Positions 11,289-22,692 of a DNA stretch of 64,000 nucleotides are shown piece after piece. This stretch comes from Argyresthia goedartella (lineage: Eukaryota; Arthropoda; Insecta; Lepidoptera; Argyresthiidae). The DNA is taken from NCBI GenBank assembly GCA_949825045.1, contig OX463820.1, positions 13,342,501-13,406,500 of the forward strand, given 5' to 3'. Below the pieces are notes generated by a model. It saw nothing but the letters and a program-made list of their open reading frames with translations, searched no databases and was not told the origin of the DNA. The translations under genes and the position numbers were made by a program. Position 1 is the first letter of the stretch, and every line of letters starts with the position of its first letter.

Positions 11289-11333
11289 AATTTCATCTAA
11301 AACAAAGCCATACGCTTTGTTTTAGATGAAATT
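11289..11333. repeat. Perfect hairpin: 20-bp arms, 5-bp loop
   Basis: Left arm AATTTCATCTAAAACAAAGC, loop CATAC, right arm 11314-11333 exactly complementary. Preceded by a short doubled CACCGTCAA word. Confidence 0.9.
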
Positions 11334-11343
11334 ACGAACATCG

Positions 11344-11785
11344 AGTTTCTAAACATTCAAGCATAGCTTATATATATTATGCTTATTATTATGTACTGGT
11401 TAGGCATAATATTTGTAAATATTTAAAAAATTCTACATGTATAGGAATATCCAAAGATGATGCAAATTTGACATTAACATAACCATAAATAACATATATA
11501 TATACACTAAGTAATTAAAAATGTCGTTCAATCGTCTTACTTAATTAATGAAGTTATGATTTTCTAAACATTTCAGCGTAGCTTATCTTAGGATACTTAT
11601 TATTATGTAATGGTAAGGTATAAATTTCGTACAGGTTTTAATTATAAAAATACAAGGATTCTAGGTTTAATGAAGAAAGGAATATCTGAAGATTATGCAA
11701 ACTTGTGAACATAAACATCAATAGTATATGTATATATATTACTAAGTAATTAAAAATGTCGTACAACCGTCTTACTTAATTAATC
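11344..11785. repeat. Diverged tandem duplication, about 218 bp each
   Basis: TTTCTAAACATTCAAGCATAGCTTA (about 11345) and TTTCTAAACATTTCAGCGTAGCTTA (about 11563) start two parallel units. Both pass through ATTATTATGTA, GGAATATC and ACTAAGTAATTAAAAATGTC and end CGTCTTACTTAATTAAT. Indels show the copies are old. Confidence 0.8.
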
Positions 11786-12947
11786 TATTGTCGTTTCGTT
11801 AACGCTCCCAAACAACTCAATTTCAAACAAATTAAATTTTACACAACTAGACGGAACAATCAACGGTGGAATAATTAAGTTATCACGTTCGAATTGATAA
11901 TAAAAGTCGTCAATTAACGTGTGTCCAAACATTTTTGCGCACTCGTGTCGGCGCGCTTGAAGCGGTATAATTCGATTAATTAAATTTAATTATTCCAATT
12001 ATTATAGGCACAAGAGAGCTGGCCAGGCGAGGATGAAATCCGGTTATTTATTATTTTCGTATTGTCCTCGAGAAGAATAAGCTAGGGCGGCGCCGGCACA
12101 ACGCGCGCGCCATTATCCCGATAAAACAATGCGCGCTTTATTAAAAACACATTCGGATGAATTTTTTTTTTTTATTCGCACCTAACGGCTGTGTGGCGGT
12201 TACAAGTATGAAGTATTAAATTAAATTTATTTTCTGAAAATGACACGGTTGTCAAAGACGTCACCGATAATTCAAATATTTACAGGCAGTGTATGTATAG
12301 AAGGGAGAAATTAATAGGATACTTGACATACATACGTTTATTTGTGGCATTGTGAACCGACGCAATGATTATAAGTACTTAATAAGATTTAACTAGACAT
12401 TTGAGGTGATTTCACAAAGAAGCGATCAATCAATAGAAATATCCAGATATTTGGGGCTGAGAAGCCATTGTGCAGATATTTTATTTGAATAGTCATCTTT
12501 TTGCGTCATATCCAATCATTAGGCCGTCCAACCACATGGATATGGGTGTAAATTAACTAAGGGCGTGTGCGAAACCGCACAAATAGGCGCGATATTCAGA
12601 GAATGCCAAAATCGCTTGGGTCGCGCGCCATCTGTCGGGGTCGTGTGGACGTTCTTGCAGAATAGCGCTGTAATTACGCACTTCCGTATCCGGATGCGCG
12701 TGCGCCGCCCCCGCCCACCGTGCGTTATGAAACTTGACACTTTTTTTCATAGAATGAAATAGAATATGTTCGATATTCGACAGTTATCGGTACAGCAAAC
12801 AAACAAGAGGTTACTTTGTTGTAAGTACTTGCGCAATAGAGAGACATTCACATGTCTAATACGATTTCTAAGCCATGAAATCGGATGGTGCTCGCAGGAA
12901 GCAGCCTTCCTCCGAAATTTTTAGTTCGATTGCGGTATATAAAATAA
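11786..12947. other. No gene recognised; short GC-rich patches
   Basis: GGCGGCGCCGGCACAACGCG near 12090 and a GC-rich patch at 12590-12720 stand out from the AT-rich background. The overlapping short frames there are not conserved-looking. These patches could be regulatory. Confidence 0.4.
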
Positions 12948-13182
12948 GCTAGTATTTAATCGCACATCAAAAATACTGATCAGCAAAAACACTTTTTACT
13001 TTTTAATTTTTTTATGTGTACTCCAGTTTTAAGTATTTTTTGTTGTTCTTGCATGTTCAACCTAACACGATGGATAAAGAGGGCTTCGCTTCGCTCACCC
13101 CCTTTACCCTTCACCTAAGCTACCGCAGCATTTTGCCCTGATATTTACTCTGCAAATCAGTATTTTCGATGTGATATTTCCT
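12948..13182 (-). mobile_element. MITE family B, copy 1, with stem-loop core
   Basis: Ends GCTAGTATTTAATCGCACAT and (right, reverse complement) GGAAATATCACATCG, both followed inward by AAAATACTGAT. The cassette lies at 13069-13112 on the minus strand, with one arm mismatch. Same family as 41431-41676 and 56371-56620. Confidence 0.8.
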
Positions 13183-13550
13183 TATAAAATATAACGATAC
13201 AACTAAGTTAAAATGTATTATTTGAAGTTAAACGCTAACTTAGGTTAAAATTTAGAATGACAAACAATTTGTACAACTCTCAGTGATTTTTACTAATGTA
13301 GATGTATGAGTAGGTAATCTTGTTGAAACTTGTAGACCTTGACATATAGTCTTGTGTCTATGTCGTAAGTTATTGCCCTATTCCAAAGCATCTTTGCCTC
13401 AATCACATACTGTTACTAAGCAAGTGGTAATATAATTTTCAGAAGGTGAGGTGGTGGTTTGTAAGTATCATAGCATACTCTGACACGTGACCTCACTCCC
13501 CGAGGTGGCAACTTCTTCGAGGTTCGCTGGCAGGTATGCTCATTATTAAT
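13183..13550. other. No gene recognised
   Basis: AT-rich non-coding sequence; nothing that supports a call. Confidence 0.5.
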
Positions 13551-13618
13551 TAAAGGACACCAGACGAGCCGCGGCATCGCCCACTAAAGGACACCAGACG
13601 AGCCGCGGCATCGCCCAC
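13551..13618. repeat. Perfect 34-bp tandem duplication
   Basis: Units at 13551-13584 and 13585-13618 (TAAAGGACACCAGACGAGCC..., ending ATCGCCCAC) are identical. The unit is GC-rich relative to its surroundings. Confidence 0.9.
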
Positions 13619-13625
13619 TAAAAGA

Positions 13626-15465
13626 TTTATTAGTTTTCGGCGCCCGAAGAATGTACCGTTTTTGTCACGACACACGTCGGTCGTTCGACATTCATTATTG
13701 GGAAATTTGTCACGTGAACTCAAATTGTGAAATGCTTTCAGTGCCTGAAGCGTTAATGTGAACTTTTTTTTAGTTATAGAACCGCAACATCTCTGAACAC
13801 GTTTTGAAAGAGGGTAATTATTGTTGGATTAATTTTATTGTTTTTACTTTATACCTAAATCGTAGCACGGCCATTAACACATGCAAATCTGTTAACGAGT
13901 TATTTAGGTACATATATTTGAATTCCTATGGGTATGGTATAGTTACCTATGTATGAATATATATAGGTTTCTATACCATAATATATATGAAGGTTAATAT
14001 GGTAGTTGCACAGGTACCTACCTGTAACTCTAAGAGACCTAACCTCGTAGGTAGGTAGGTATTCGTATCCCGTTAATGCCCAGCGACCGACAAGCCACTA
14101 ATGCCATTAATACAGAAAGGTTGTAGATATCATAAGGCCTCCACATTTACCCATTTACCCATTTAACCAGTAAGATTTCCATTCCTTTAAAATGTTCAAA
14201 CTTTAGTTAATTTACATAGGTTTTGTTTGTATATGTTCTCAAGGAAAGCGACCATATACCAAGCTGGCTCTACAAACTCTCTGGGCCTTACCACAAAAAA
14301 ATAAACTACCGTTCAATACTCGTTTAAAAACAAAAGTGTATGGGATTTGACGTTTGTTTTCAGGTTAAACGCTGTTTAATATTTTTTGTGGTAACAACAC
14401 GGTCTAGATCTATCAAGCCAGACTGAGGCCTTATTAAAAACATTTTCTCCCATTGTATCTCAAATCGACGGCCGTTTCCTCTCGATGCCTTTACAACCAC
14501 AATCCATGATTGGAGACGTTTGCGTTCCGATCGATGCCGACAAAGCTCCAAATTTGCATCCACCCACTTTGGGATTCATGTCGTATTCACTTGCTTCATT
14601 CCAATTCAAAGTGTACAACCTTAGGTATGTGGGTATGTATACTAATCGCAATGTCGTGTAATCCTCTGAATGACTACTTTTTTGAATTTAGCATTTCAAC
14701 TATTTGTTTTGTTTCTGAGGGACTTGCTTTTAGGGTATAAAAAAATATCCTATGAATGTTCTAGTAGTGTCCTTAAAATATCCTATGAAAGTACTAGTGG
14801 TGTGCTTAATAAAATATAATACTCGTCTATAACACAAATATATTGGACCAACTTTTCTTCCAGTCTTGAAGGTAATCTGTGAGTATTATTTCAAAAAACA
14901 AATGATGCATCACAGCCTCAAGGAATTCCTCAGCCAGCTCTTGCTACATAGTTATTTCCTCTTTCCGTGGAAGCTTTTATAATTAGAGGCAAAGCACATA
15001 TAATAAGGTTCTTTTACTTTGACGGCTCCTTGAAATCAGAAGCCACCCTAATGAAACAATTTGCTTCCCATTGACACATTTTATCACAACACGAGTCGTA
15101 TGTAAAATCACACAACGCTCCCTCGAACATCAAAGGGCCGAGCATCAGAGCTAGCTAATAAAGTGTCGCGAAGGGAGAGATTATTTTAATCCACACAAAA
15201 GTTCGCAAACGAGTCGATTGAAACTCCCCCTACAATCAGCATAGTCGCGTTCACCTTTCAGATGTTACATAGCTCTTGTCCCATTCAGGATAGAGACTTA
15301 AATCTGGTGCAACGCTTACTGAGTGCGATTGTACTATGAAATGAGAAAACGGGTGAGTTTTCATTTAAACTTGAATAGACATGGTAATTCGCATCATCTT
15401 TATTGTGTGAAACCCTTCGAAAAAATATATATGTTGAAATTTATGTTTATTATAGGAGCACTTGA
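13626..15465. other. No gene recognised; small tandem repeat inside
   Basis: Contains ATATCCTATGAA...CTAGT at 14745 and again at 14778 (33-bp period). Facing short frames at 14360-14740 have no recognisable domain. Confidence 0.45.
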
Positions 15466-15775
15466 AGCGTCCGTGGCCTAGCGGTAATGCACATCGGAAA
15501 CTATCGTGTGGATAGCAACTTCTGGCCGAGACGGGCACTGGATGGGTATCCGTTCTATGTGGCATTTGTTTCGGACGCTTTGCTCCTCGCTGGTAGTAGT
15601 CGTAAAGATGTGTCAGAGGCCCTAGTAGGGCAGCTTGATAACTTCTGACAGTCGGGTTGGCCACAAGGTCGACACCCCTCCATCAACCCGCACTAAGCCA
15701 GGGTGGTGGAGTGTGACTCAATATTATCCGGGTGAAGGCCCGTGCCCCTCGGTGGGGACATTAATGGGCTACATT
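15466..15775 (+). mobile_element. SINE family C, copy 2
   Basis: Begins AGCGTCCGTGGCCTAGCGGT and ends CCCTCGGTGGGGACATTAAT followed by GGGCTACAT. Parallel to 6586-6955 through GTTCTATGTGGCATTTGTTT and CAGAGGCCCTAGTAGGGCAG. Confidence 0.85.
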
Positions 15776-16786
15776 TCACATTTTTTATAGGACCACTACG
15801 GATTATGGAAAAATGTTATCATGAATGTGTTTAAGAATTTTTCAGAACGCAGAGGTACGTTTATTAAAATGTTATAACCCAACAGGAGACAGTTTCTCAA
15901 TAGTACTGACCTGTAGTAAGGTTTACTTAGCATCGCATGGAATATAGTCACTTTTTGATAACACACTACAATTTGAATATTCCGTAATCGCACTTAAAAG
16001 CTGAACTTAGCTGTTTGTGAATATCAAATTTAAACTAAGCACAGTTCAAATTGTTTACCAAATAGAAGATAGTCAGCGGAGGACAGAGCGGCTCCAACAG
16101 CAATTTGGGCTCATTACTTTATCACGTCACAAAAAGACGTGTCGGGTTGAAACGTGGCATGTATGAGAGGTGAAGGGGAATAATTACGTCCACTAACATG
16201 TACCGTGTCATATAAAACATATATACTTATACAACGTTTTTGCTGCTAAAAAAATACACATCTCCGTAAAAGCTACACCTCAATTTTACTCGCCGGGATT
16301 TGGAGAAAAGGCGGCATTTCTGAACATTATAGAGCTCAGTTACATTTTGGAACTTGACACAGACATGTTAGTTTAGGCTGCGCATTAATAAGTTGAGGTG
16401 TTGCGTCAGCAAGTGTTGTTCTATGTCATACATTATTGAAACGCATAAAAAAGTGAATTCTGTAAACTTTGTCAGAATCTGCAAGTTGATGAACCAAAGA
16501 GCAGCATTTTTGCTGGGATGAGGACTGGATTGCACTGCCTTGCCATTCATATCGAATCCGTGGTCTCTCTCACTATGTTTTAAAATTTAAAATCCGCCCG
16601 TCGTTCGCCTCGACTGTGCAAACTGGCGGCCGTTGTCTTTATTGTCGTTGTCAGAGCGCACGCGCCCTTGTTTGTTGGTGTTTGATATTAGCCTGGCGCG
16701 AAGCAAAGCAGATACAGTTATATTACTATTCTTGCCGTAGTCTTGCCATTTGGTTTTAATCAACTTTTTTTTTGCCGACTTCAAAA
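15776..16786. other. No gene recognised
   Basis: Several short frames without recognisable domains. Nothing else is supported. Confidence 0.5.
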
Positions 16787-17940
16787 AAATATTACAGCTG
16801 ACGGTCAAGCATTTGATGGAAAAAACCTGAGAATTCAACCGGCCCTTGTGTGTCGCCTTTGTCGATTATGAGAAGTCGTTCGAAAGCGCCGAGCACTGGA
16901 CCGTGTTCCACTCTCTCCATCGCTGCGGCATTGACATGCGATACGTTGATACCCTCTGGGAGCTGTACAGGACAGCGACAATGCAGGTGCGCATGCTTAG
17001 GAACACCGAATCCGTGTTTATAAACCGGGGTGTCTGACAGGGACACACTCTCTCACCCAAACTATTCACCAAAGTTCTGGAGTACATTATGAAGACGTTG
17101 GATTGGAGTGAGAGAGGCGTCAACATTAACGGGGCACTCATGTCGCAGCTCAGGTTGCGGATAACCTCATTCTCATCGCTGAAGGCATTTCAGATCTCCA
17201 ACATATGCTTGCAGAATTGCACGAAGCTTCCCTAAAAGTCGCTCTCAGGATGAACATGTCCGAGACCAAGATCATGACGAGTCGCCTACTAAATGTGCCG
17301 GCCATAATTGTTTCCAATGACACCATACAGGTGGTCAGTGATTACGTCTATTTTGGACATCGTATACCCTTTGACCGAGATGCACAGGTGAAGGAGATCG
17401 AAAGACTCGTCGGATTAGGGTGGGCTGCTTTCGGGAAACTAAGTGATGTCTTCAAATCTTCACTGCCACAATGCCTGAAGACCAAGGTGTATAACCAATG
17501 TGTCTTGTCTTGTGAGGACCTATGAAGCCGAAACGTGGACGCTCACAAAGTATAATGTGCATATCATAAAGGTAGCATAAAGAGCGATGGAGCGTTCTAT
17601 GTTGGGTATCTCTCTCGTTGACCGTGTGCTAAACATCGACATTCGACGGAAAAAGAAGGTCGAAGATGTAGGCAAACGCTTAACAAGATTGAAATGGAGA
17701 TGGTCGGGACTCTTGGCTAGACGGGAAGACGGACGGTGGACCAAAGCAATCACAGAGTGGTGGCCACGGGGAGCGACAAGGCCAGTGAGCAGAACACCAG
17801 CCCGATGGTCCGACGATATCATCAAGTTGTCGGGATCTTACTGGGTGCAATTGGCACAAGACCGGGGAAATTGGCGCTTTAGAGAAGAGGCCTATGCCCA
17901 GAAGAGGGTCGATGTGGGCTGAGTATGATGATGAGTATGT
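16787..17940 (+). pseudogene. Decayed RTE-clade LINE, 5' truncated
   Basis: Fragments of reverse transcriptase and the C-terminal domain in changing frames. LCVAFVDYEKSFESAEH (16846-16905) is the RT A block with its aspartate. A stop then falls just before QGHTLSPKLF (about 17037). FADN-like sequence occurs about 17160, MNMSETKIM at 17250 and YVYFGHRI at 17347. The C-terminal part (17587-17922) reads MERSMLGISLVDR, then RLKWRWSGLLARR and PARWSDDI. It ends at TGA followed by a TGATGATGAG-type tail, the usual 3' end of RTE elements. Multiple stops and shifts make it inactive. It is more diverged than the copies at 39694 and 52845. Confidence 0.85.
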
Positions 17941-18190
17941 TAGCGTCCAAATCTGACAAGTCTATGCCTTCCAAACTTCTGAATCGGCTGAACACAACAT
18001 ATATTTGTCCTTTTGCATTATTTTTTTGCCAAGGCCAATCACAGCTCTTTCGAGGGTTGTACCCTGTAGTTTATGAACTGTGACCATCCAGCTTAATATA
18101 AGAGGCAACATACGACGCTCCTCATCTCCGTAACTCCTTGTTGCCTGAAACGTAGTACTTGATGGGGTATGGGTGTGCAACCGTTTCTAT
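17941..18190 (-). pseudogene. Helitron/Pif1-type helicase fragment, frameshifted
   Basis: The minus-strand frame from 18180 reads LPLILSWMVTVHKLQGTTLE followed by RAVIGLGKK. This is the late helicase motif of Pif1-like proteins found in Helitron transposons. At about 18020 the reading shifts one frame and continues GQIYVVFSRFRSLEGIDLSD, the expected motif VI region. Only about 75 residues remain. It abuts the 3' tail of the RTE LINE, so the LINE probably inserted next to or into it. A host PIF1 exon is less likely because of the frameshift and isolation. Confidence 0.75.
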
Positions 18191-18758
18191 TTTTTAGCCT
18201 CAGACCCATAGTTTCATCATCATCATGTACAAAGACGACATTCGCATCCCGACCGGGGAAGTAGAAAGAACTTGAATTCGTTTTTTTTAAGGTTTAACTT
18301 GGTGATTATTCTCTTAAAATTCCAGAATTTTACAGTTAATCGGTAATAAATGCGATTTTGAATAACAATTTATTCCTTTTTAAATCATTTCTAATTAAGA
18401 ACTGTTGATATAATCTAACAAAACTTGTTCTAGGCATCTTTGACTTGGGACATGGTGTTTACAGACCTTTGAAATGTTTGAAAATTTCCTCTGCTTTTAA
18501 TCCCTTCAGCTCTGGTGATGCCACTGTGCCGTTGTAGGTTTTGAATTTTATTGAAATGGCATGAGGTCCAAAATCACGATGCCTCACCAGCTCCAGGGCT
18601 CGAATGGTTAAGCAAGGTAAGGAAACGGTAAGACTTCGACTCACATAAATTAGGCGTATATGTTTGTATCTAAACGGCCTGTACTAACTTCGATTTAAGG
18701 CTTTGCATCGATCTACCAAACACCTTGTTTAGGATGTTGAATTTAAAACAGTACAACC

Positions 18759-18763
<5 letters not shown>
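18191..18763. other. No gene recognised
   Basis: Carries the word AGGTTTTGAATTTTATT (about 18536), which recurs at about 47581 with nearby GATGCCTC. This marks an unclassified dispersed repeat. Confidence 0.4.
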
Positions 18764-18809
<46 letters not shown>

Positions 18810-18859
18810 ATGTACTATGTAGTATATATATATATATATACTACATAGTACATCACACA
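18764..18859. repeat. (AT)n microsatellite plus perfect 56-bp palindrome
   Basis: About 18 AT units at 18764-18800 are followed by a perfect palindrome at 18804-18859. Its arm is TGTGTGATGTACTATGTAGT running into (AT)n, and the mirror arm ends ACATAGTACATCACACA. There is no spacer, so it can extrude as a cruciform. Confidence 0.9.
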
Positions 18860-20243
18860 CATTGGACATGACCCGAAAGATTGTCTTGCCCAGCATTAAT
18901 CTCGGAGTAAACTTTAAGTCGACATTCCGTATAAAATATCTACGGAATGTCAAAGCTAACACGAGGTTTGTCTTATTATTTCTAACTAACTTTCAAACTG
19001 TTGGACCATAGGATTCTTGCATACCGGGCAGGGCTTGCGACCTGTACTAGCATCTTTAAAAACATCTCTACCTCGTTATACCTATACAAGTGCCATGATG
19101 CAGTACCCAAAATCTTTTACGAAAGTCACCGAACCTACAAGCGTCTTATAATAAGCAACCATTAACCGTAAATGAAGCAAAGAGTTGTTTTCATTTCCGT
19201 GATTAGTGATCCACAGTGGCTTGTTGATTTATCTCAAGCAAGACGCGAGTGTCAAATGAAATGATGCAGCGAATGGAGGCACCACGTTTGTATGACGGAC
19301 GGCGGCAGTAAATTAATATCTATATTAACTTGACAGTCTGTGTCACGGCTCTACTGGGAGTATTTTAATACTTCGATGCTTGAGCTGGACAGAGGATGCG
19401 TAGAGCAGAACTTATTCCACTGCTGTTTTTTTACGCAGTGTATGGTTGCACAAAAACCGTTTGGTTTCTATTACCCTCATGAGAACTGGTTGCCGTAACA
19501 GATTAATAAATAGTTGCCGTGGTGTTTGGAAGAAACTAGTGTCATCAAAACATACGAATGTTGAAAACAAACATTTTACCATCTTCTTCAACTCAAATCG
19601 TTGTTGGGAATATTGTCGATTTGAGTAAGCGAATCGAATATGTTTTATTTTATTTACAAAAAAAAAACAGTTACATGGTCGTTATACTTATGGTCTCCAT
19701 ACTAGATATAACCTGTGTCGTGGAGGCCCAGTAGCAAATTGCATTGTGTGAATGATGGTAAAGTATTAAACGCTGCATCTAAAACAAAAGACAGCTGAAT
19801 AATATATAGTAAAGGCACAAAGTTATGACAGTACGACCCTGTGCCTCCATCTCATCCTCTGTTCGATCTCAAAGCCGTAAGTCACGAGTTCCACTATGCT
19901 GGGGTTGAGTTGAGCGTAATAAGAGCTACTGTTTTATGAATCTCGGCGACAGCTCAAACCGTCGTGTCGCCTGTCCTCATAAAAAACGTTAGACACAAGC
20001 CACAACTTCTGTTAGTCCTGTTTTTACACCGTCTGAGTAATGGGCTTACTGTCGTATAGCTCTGTTACAGGTTAGTCAAGATGGTTAGTGTATATAGCTT
20101 AGGAGAGTAAAGTTTATAGTCATATAAAACTATTAGTAGTGAGCAGGTACTGACTTTAGAGAATACGTGGAGGTAGAGTCGCACTTTACAACCAAACCTA
20201 GTTACCTATCCTTTATATCTATTTCCAATCATAAGTCCTATAT
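18860..20243. other. No gene recognised; SINE B scrap
   Basis: About 19690-19730 holds ACTAGATATAACCTGTGTCG, similar to the SINE B body in minus orientation. Otherwise no supported feature. Confidence 0.4.
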
Positions 20244-20458
20244 GACCACCTCTGTGGTACTGAGGTTGTGGCACTGCCTACCATCCGAGAGTACCGGTCC
20301 CGACTGGAATAAAGAAAATAAAAAACCATAGGTCTTGGATGTTTATATGTGTGTGATGGATGTCGCTGTCTCTGGTTCCCACGACACAGGTTATCCTAGT
20401 GAGGGGTCAAGAGCAGTGTATGTGCCTGTATATAAATGTTTATGTTTATGTTTATAAT
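20244..20458 (+). mobile_element. SINE family B, copy 3
   Basis: Plus-strand copy: head GACCACCTCTGTGGTACTGA, degraded B box (GTACCGGTCCCGACTGG), body GGTTCCCACGACACAGGTTA, and an intact tail CTGTATATAAATGTTTATG with repeated TTTATG. This tail is what identifies 5928-5961 as a split tail. Confidence 0.85.
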
Positions 20459-20958
20459 GATACGACATATTTCGATCTAAACGAGGTTGAAACTGTTGCC
20501 TTACATTATCATGAGTCAAAGCTTGCTTCACTTTAAATTGAGTCCACCAACAGTGCCAAAAGCGGTAGTAAATAATGCAGAACAAAGCAAATTGTTCTTT
20601 ATTGTATTAGGAGATGTAACAACTTGACGTGTTCCTCTTAAATATTAAAATATGGCAGATTAATGTGCGTTCGAAGAAGTCGATATTACTTCTGGAAGGG
20701 CCTAAACATGTGATTTACAACGACCGGCGCGAGAGCTTGTTAAAAAGTTGCAAACTGCCTGTGTTTCCGCTGTTTTTCGCAACAATGTCTGCTTCGGTTC
20801 CAAACATCACCGAATGTGTTTTTCGATAATCAGGGTTTCAACAAGATTTGGAAGAGTCAATTTGGAAGATTATAGATGGGATAAGTCTTAATTAGCGGGG
20901 ATTTATATAGACTTTAATCATCACTCATAAAATAGTTTAGGTATTATTGATAGGTATT
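20459..20958. other. No gene recognised
   Basis: A 66-codon frame at 20629-20829 has no recognisable domain. Confidence 0.5.
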
Positions 20959-21221
20959 GACGATCGGTTTAGCCTAGCGGGTAGTGACCCTGCCTACGAA
21001 GCTGACGGTCCTGGGTTCGATTCCCGGTAAGGGCAAATATTTGTATGATGAGCATCAATATTTGTTTCTTAGTCTTGGATGTTTTCTATAATTTTACATA
21101 AGTATTTATCTCTATAAAATATATCGTCGTCTAGTACCCATAACACAAGCCTTGTTGAGCTACTAGGGGCCTAGTTAGATTTGTGTAAGATTGTCCTCTA
21201 ATATTTATTATTATTATTATT
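20959..21221 (+). mobile_element. tRNA-derived SINE, family A-like variant
   Basis: Head GACGATCGGTTTAGCCTAGC with A box and GGGTTCGATTCCCGG B box. The body shares CAAATATTTGT, CGTCGTCTAGTACCCA and GGGGCCTAGTTAGATTTGTG with family A but differs in between. Ends in (TTA)n at 21205-21221. Best seen as a subfamily of A. Confidence 0.8.
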
Positions 21222-22589
21222 TAAAGTTTAGGTATAGCAGGTATTTGAAATTTGTAGTTCTTGTTCTGTTGAAAAAATAGCACAGGAAAATCATAATTGA
21301 AACTAGCCGAGTAAGTAGAACCGTCATCAAATAAATCACGACAAAATTGCAACGGTTGATAAACATCGCATTCGGTAATATTCAAAGTTGATTATGAGTT
21401 ATTGGCTAGTGCAAAAACAGAGGTCAAGACGCCTTGGGAACAGGAACACGTGTGGAGACCGACTTCTTGGAACATAACATAACACACTGGTTTCAACCGA
21501 CAAAAGATGGACCGTAGTGAGGTCTGTGCGTCGATAGTTCTGATATCGATCTAAAGATAGGAAGTAAGTATTATTGGAATTATCGATGATTAAATGGTTA
21601 GGTTGATTAATTGCTAGAGAATATCAAACTACTTCTTGAAACTAAATATCTCAATCAGAATATTAATCAGATGGCTAGAGAAAATCCAGAATGCATATTA
21701 AGTTTTAATTATATCAACGCTTTAGGAAAAGAGCATGTTGAGCCCCCAAATGAGATGAATCAATAAACGTGGCTTCCTATTTTCTTCGTTTAAAAGTACA
21801 AATATTGTTTTGTTAAATTCTATCGATATCGCGATATATGCATAGAAATATGACATCACTACTGTCCGGGGTTTACAAGACCCGGGGGTGCTGCGGGGTG
21901 GTGCGGGGATGCTGCGCGGGCGGCGCTGTTTGACGCAAATTTACATGCGGCGAGAGTTTTTGCTGACGACTTTAATTATCGTTTCGAGCTTTCTTTAATA
22001 TGGTCGACGGGATTTATGTAGAGCAGATGGACGAGTCAAATATTCATACCATCAATATTCAATTTTTATCAAAATCAGATTAGTTTTCACGATATAAGGC
22101 TCTAGAATAGATAAGTGGCGAAAATTATAAGTAGGTATGGTGAAATAAAAATGATGTGGTCTGATCAAATCGGTTAAAAAGTATTTATTACTTTTCGTTC
22201 GGAATGATGATCCTAATAAAGCCTTTAAAGCCTTTAATATGCCCTACAGCTTTCTGTTACACCCTGTGTTTATGACAGGAAAGCCGGGTAAGACATGTCA
22301 AGTCAAAAGTCCATAGTTATTACAAACGGTAATTAGTTTAGTATATTTCTTAACTAGATGTCTTATACCGGAGATTGGCGATCATCTCAGCCTGCTAGCT
22401 TCGGTTAGCTCCTGAGATAAGCGTTGCGTGCTCCATACATACTCTTTGCTTTGCTGGCTTACCAAGCTATTAGTGAGTAACGTAATTTAAATGAGAGTAC
22501 AGCTTACTGCAAGCTCCCGTCTTGTCGGAAATGTTAAGGTAATTTTATAGGATCGTGTCGAAAAGTTGTTGTATCGTCTAATCTAAGGT
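21222..22589. other. No gene recognised; one G-rich patch
   Basis: A short GC-rich patch (21875-21930: GGGGGTGCTGCGGGGTGGTG) sits in AT-rich sequence. Nothing else is supported. Confidence 0.45.
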
Positions 22590-22692
22590 TAATATTTGTA
22601 CACCCAGTTCTACTGGGTACCATCATTTGAAACACTGTAAATAATATAAAACAATGATGAACAAATTTTTGTAATTGTATTTGTACTAGTGA
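22590..22692 (+). mobile_element. Solo 3' end of the 53-kb jockey-type LINE
   Basis: TTGTACACCCAGTTCTACTG...GGGTACCATCATTTGAAACA matches the reverse complement of 53340-53450. It is an extremely 5'-truncated LINE insertion, only the last about 100 bp. Confidence 0.75.

Noticed and set aside
10942..11289. 115-codon minus frame
   Set aside because: No recognisable domain; overlaps repeat-like words and ends in a hairpin.
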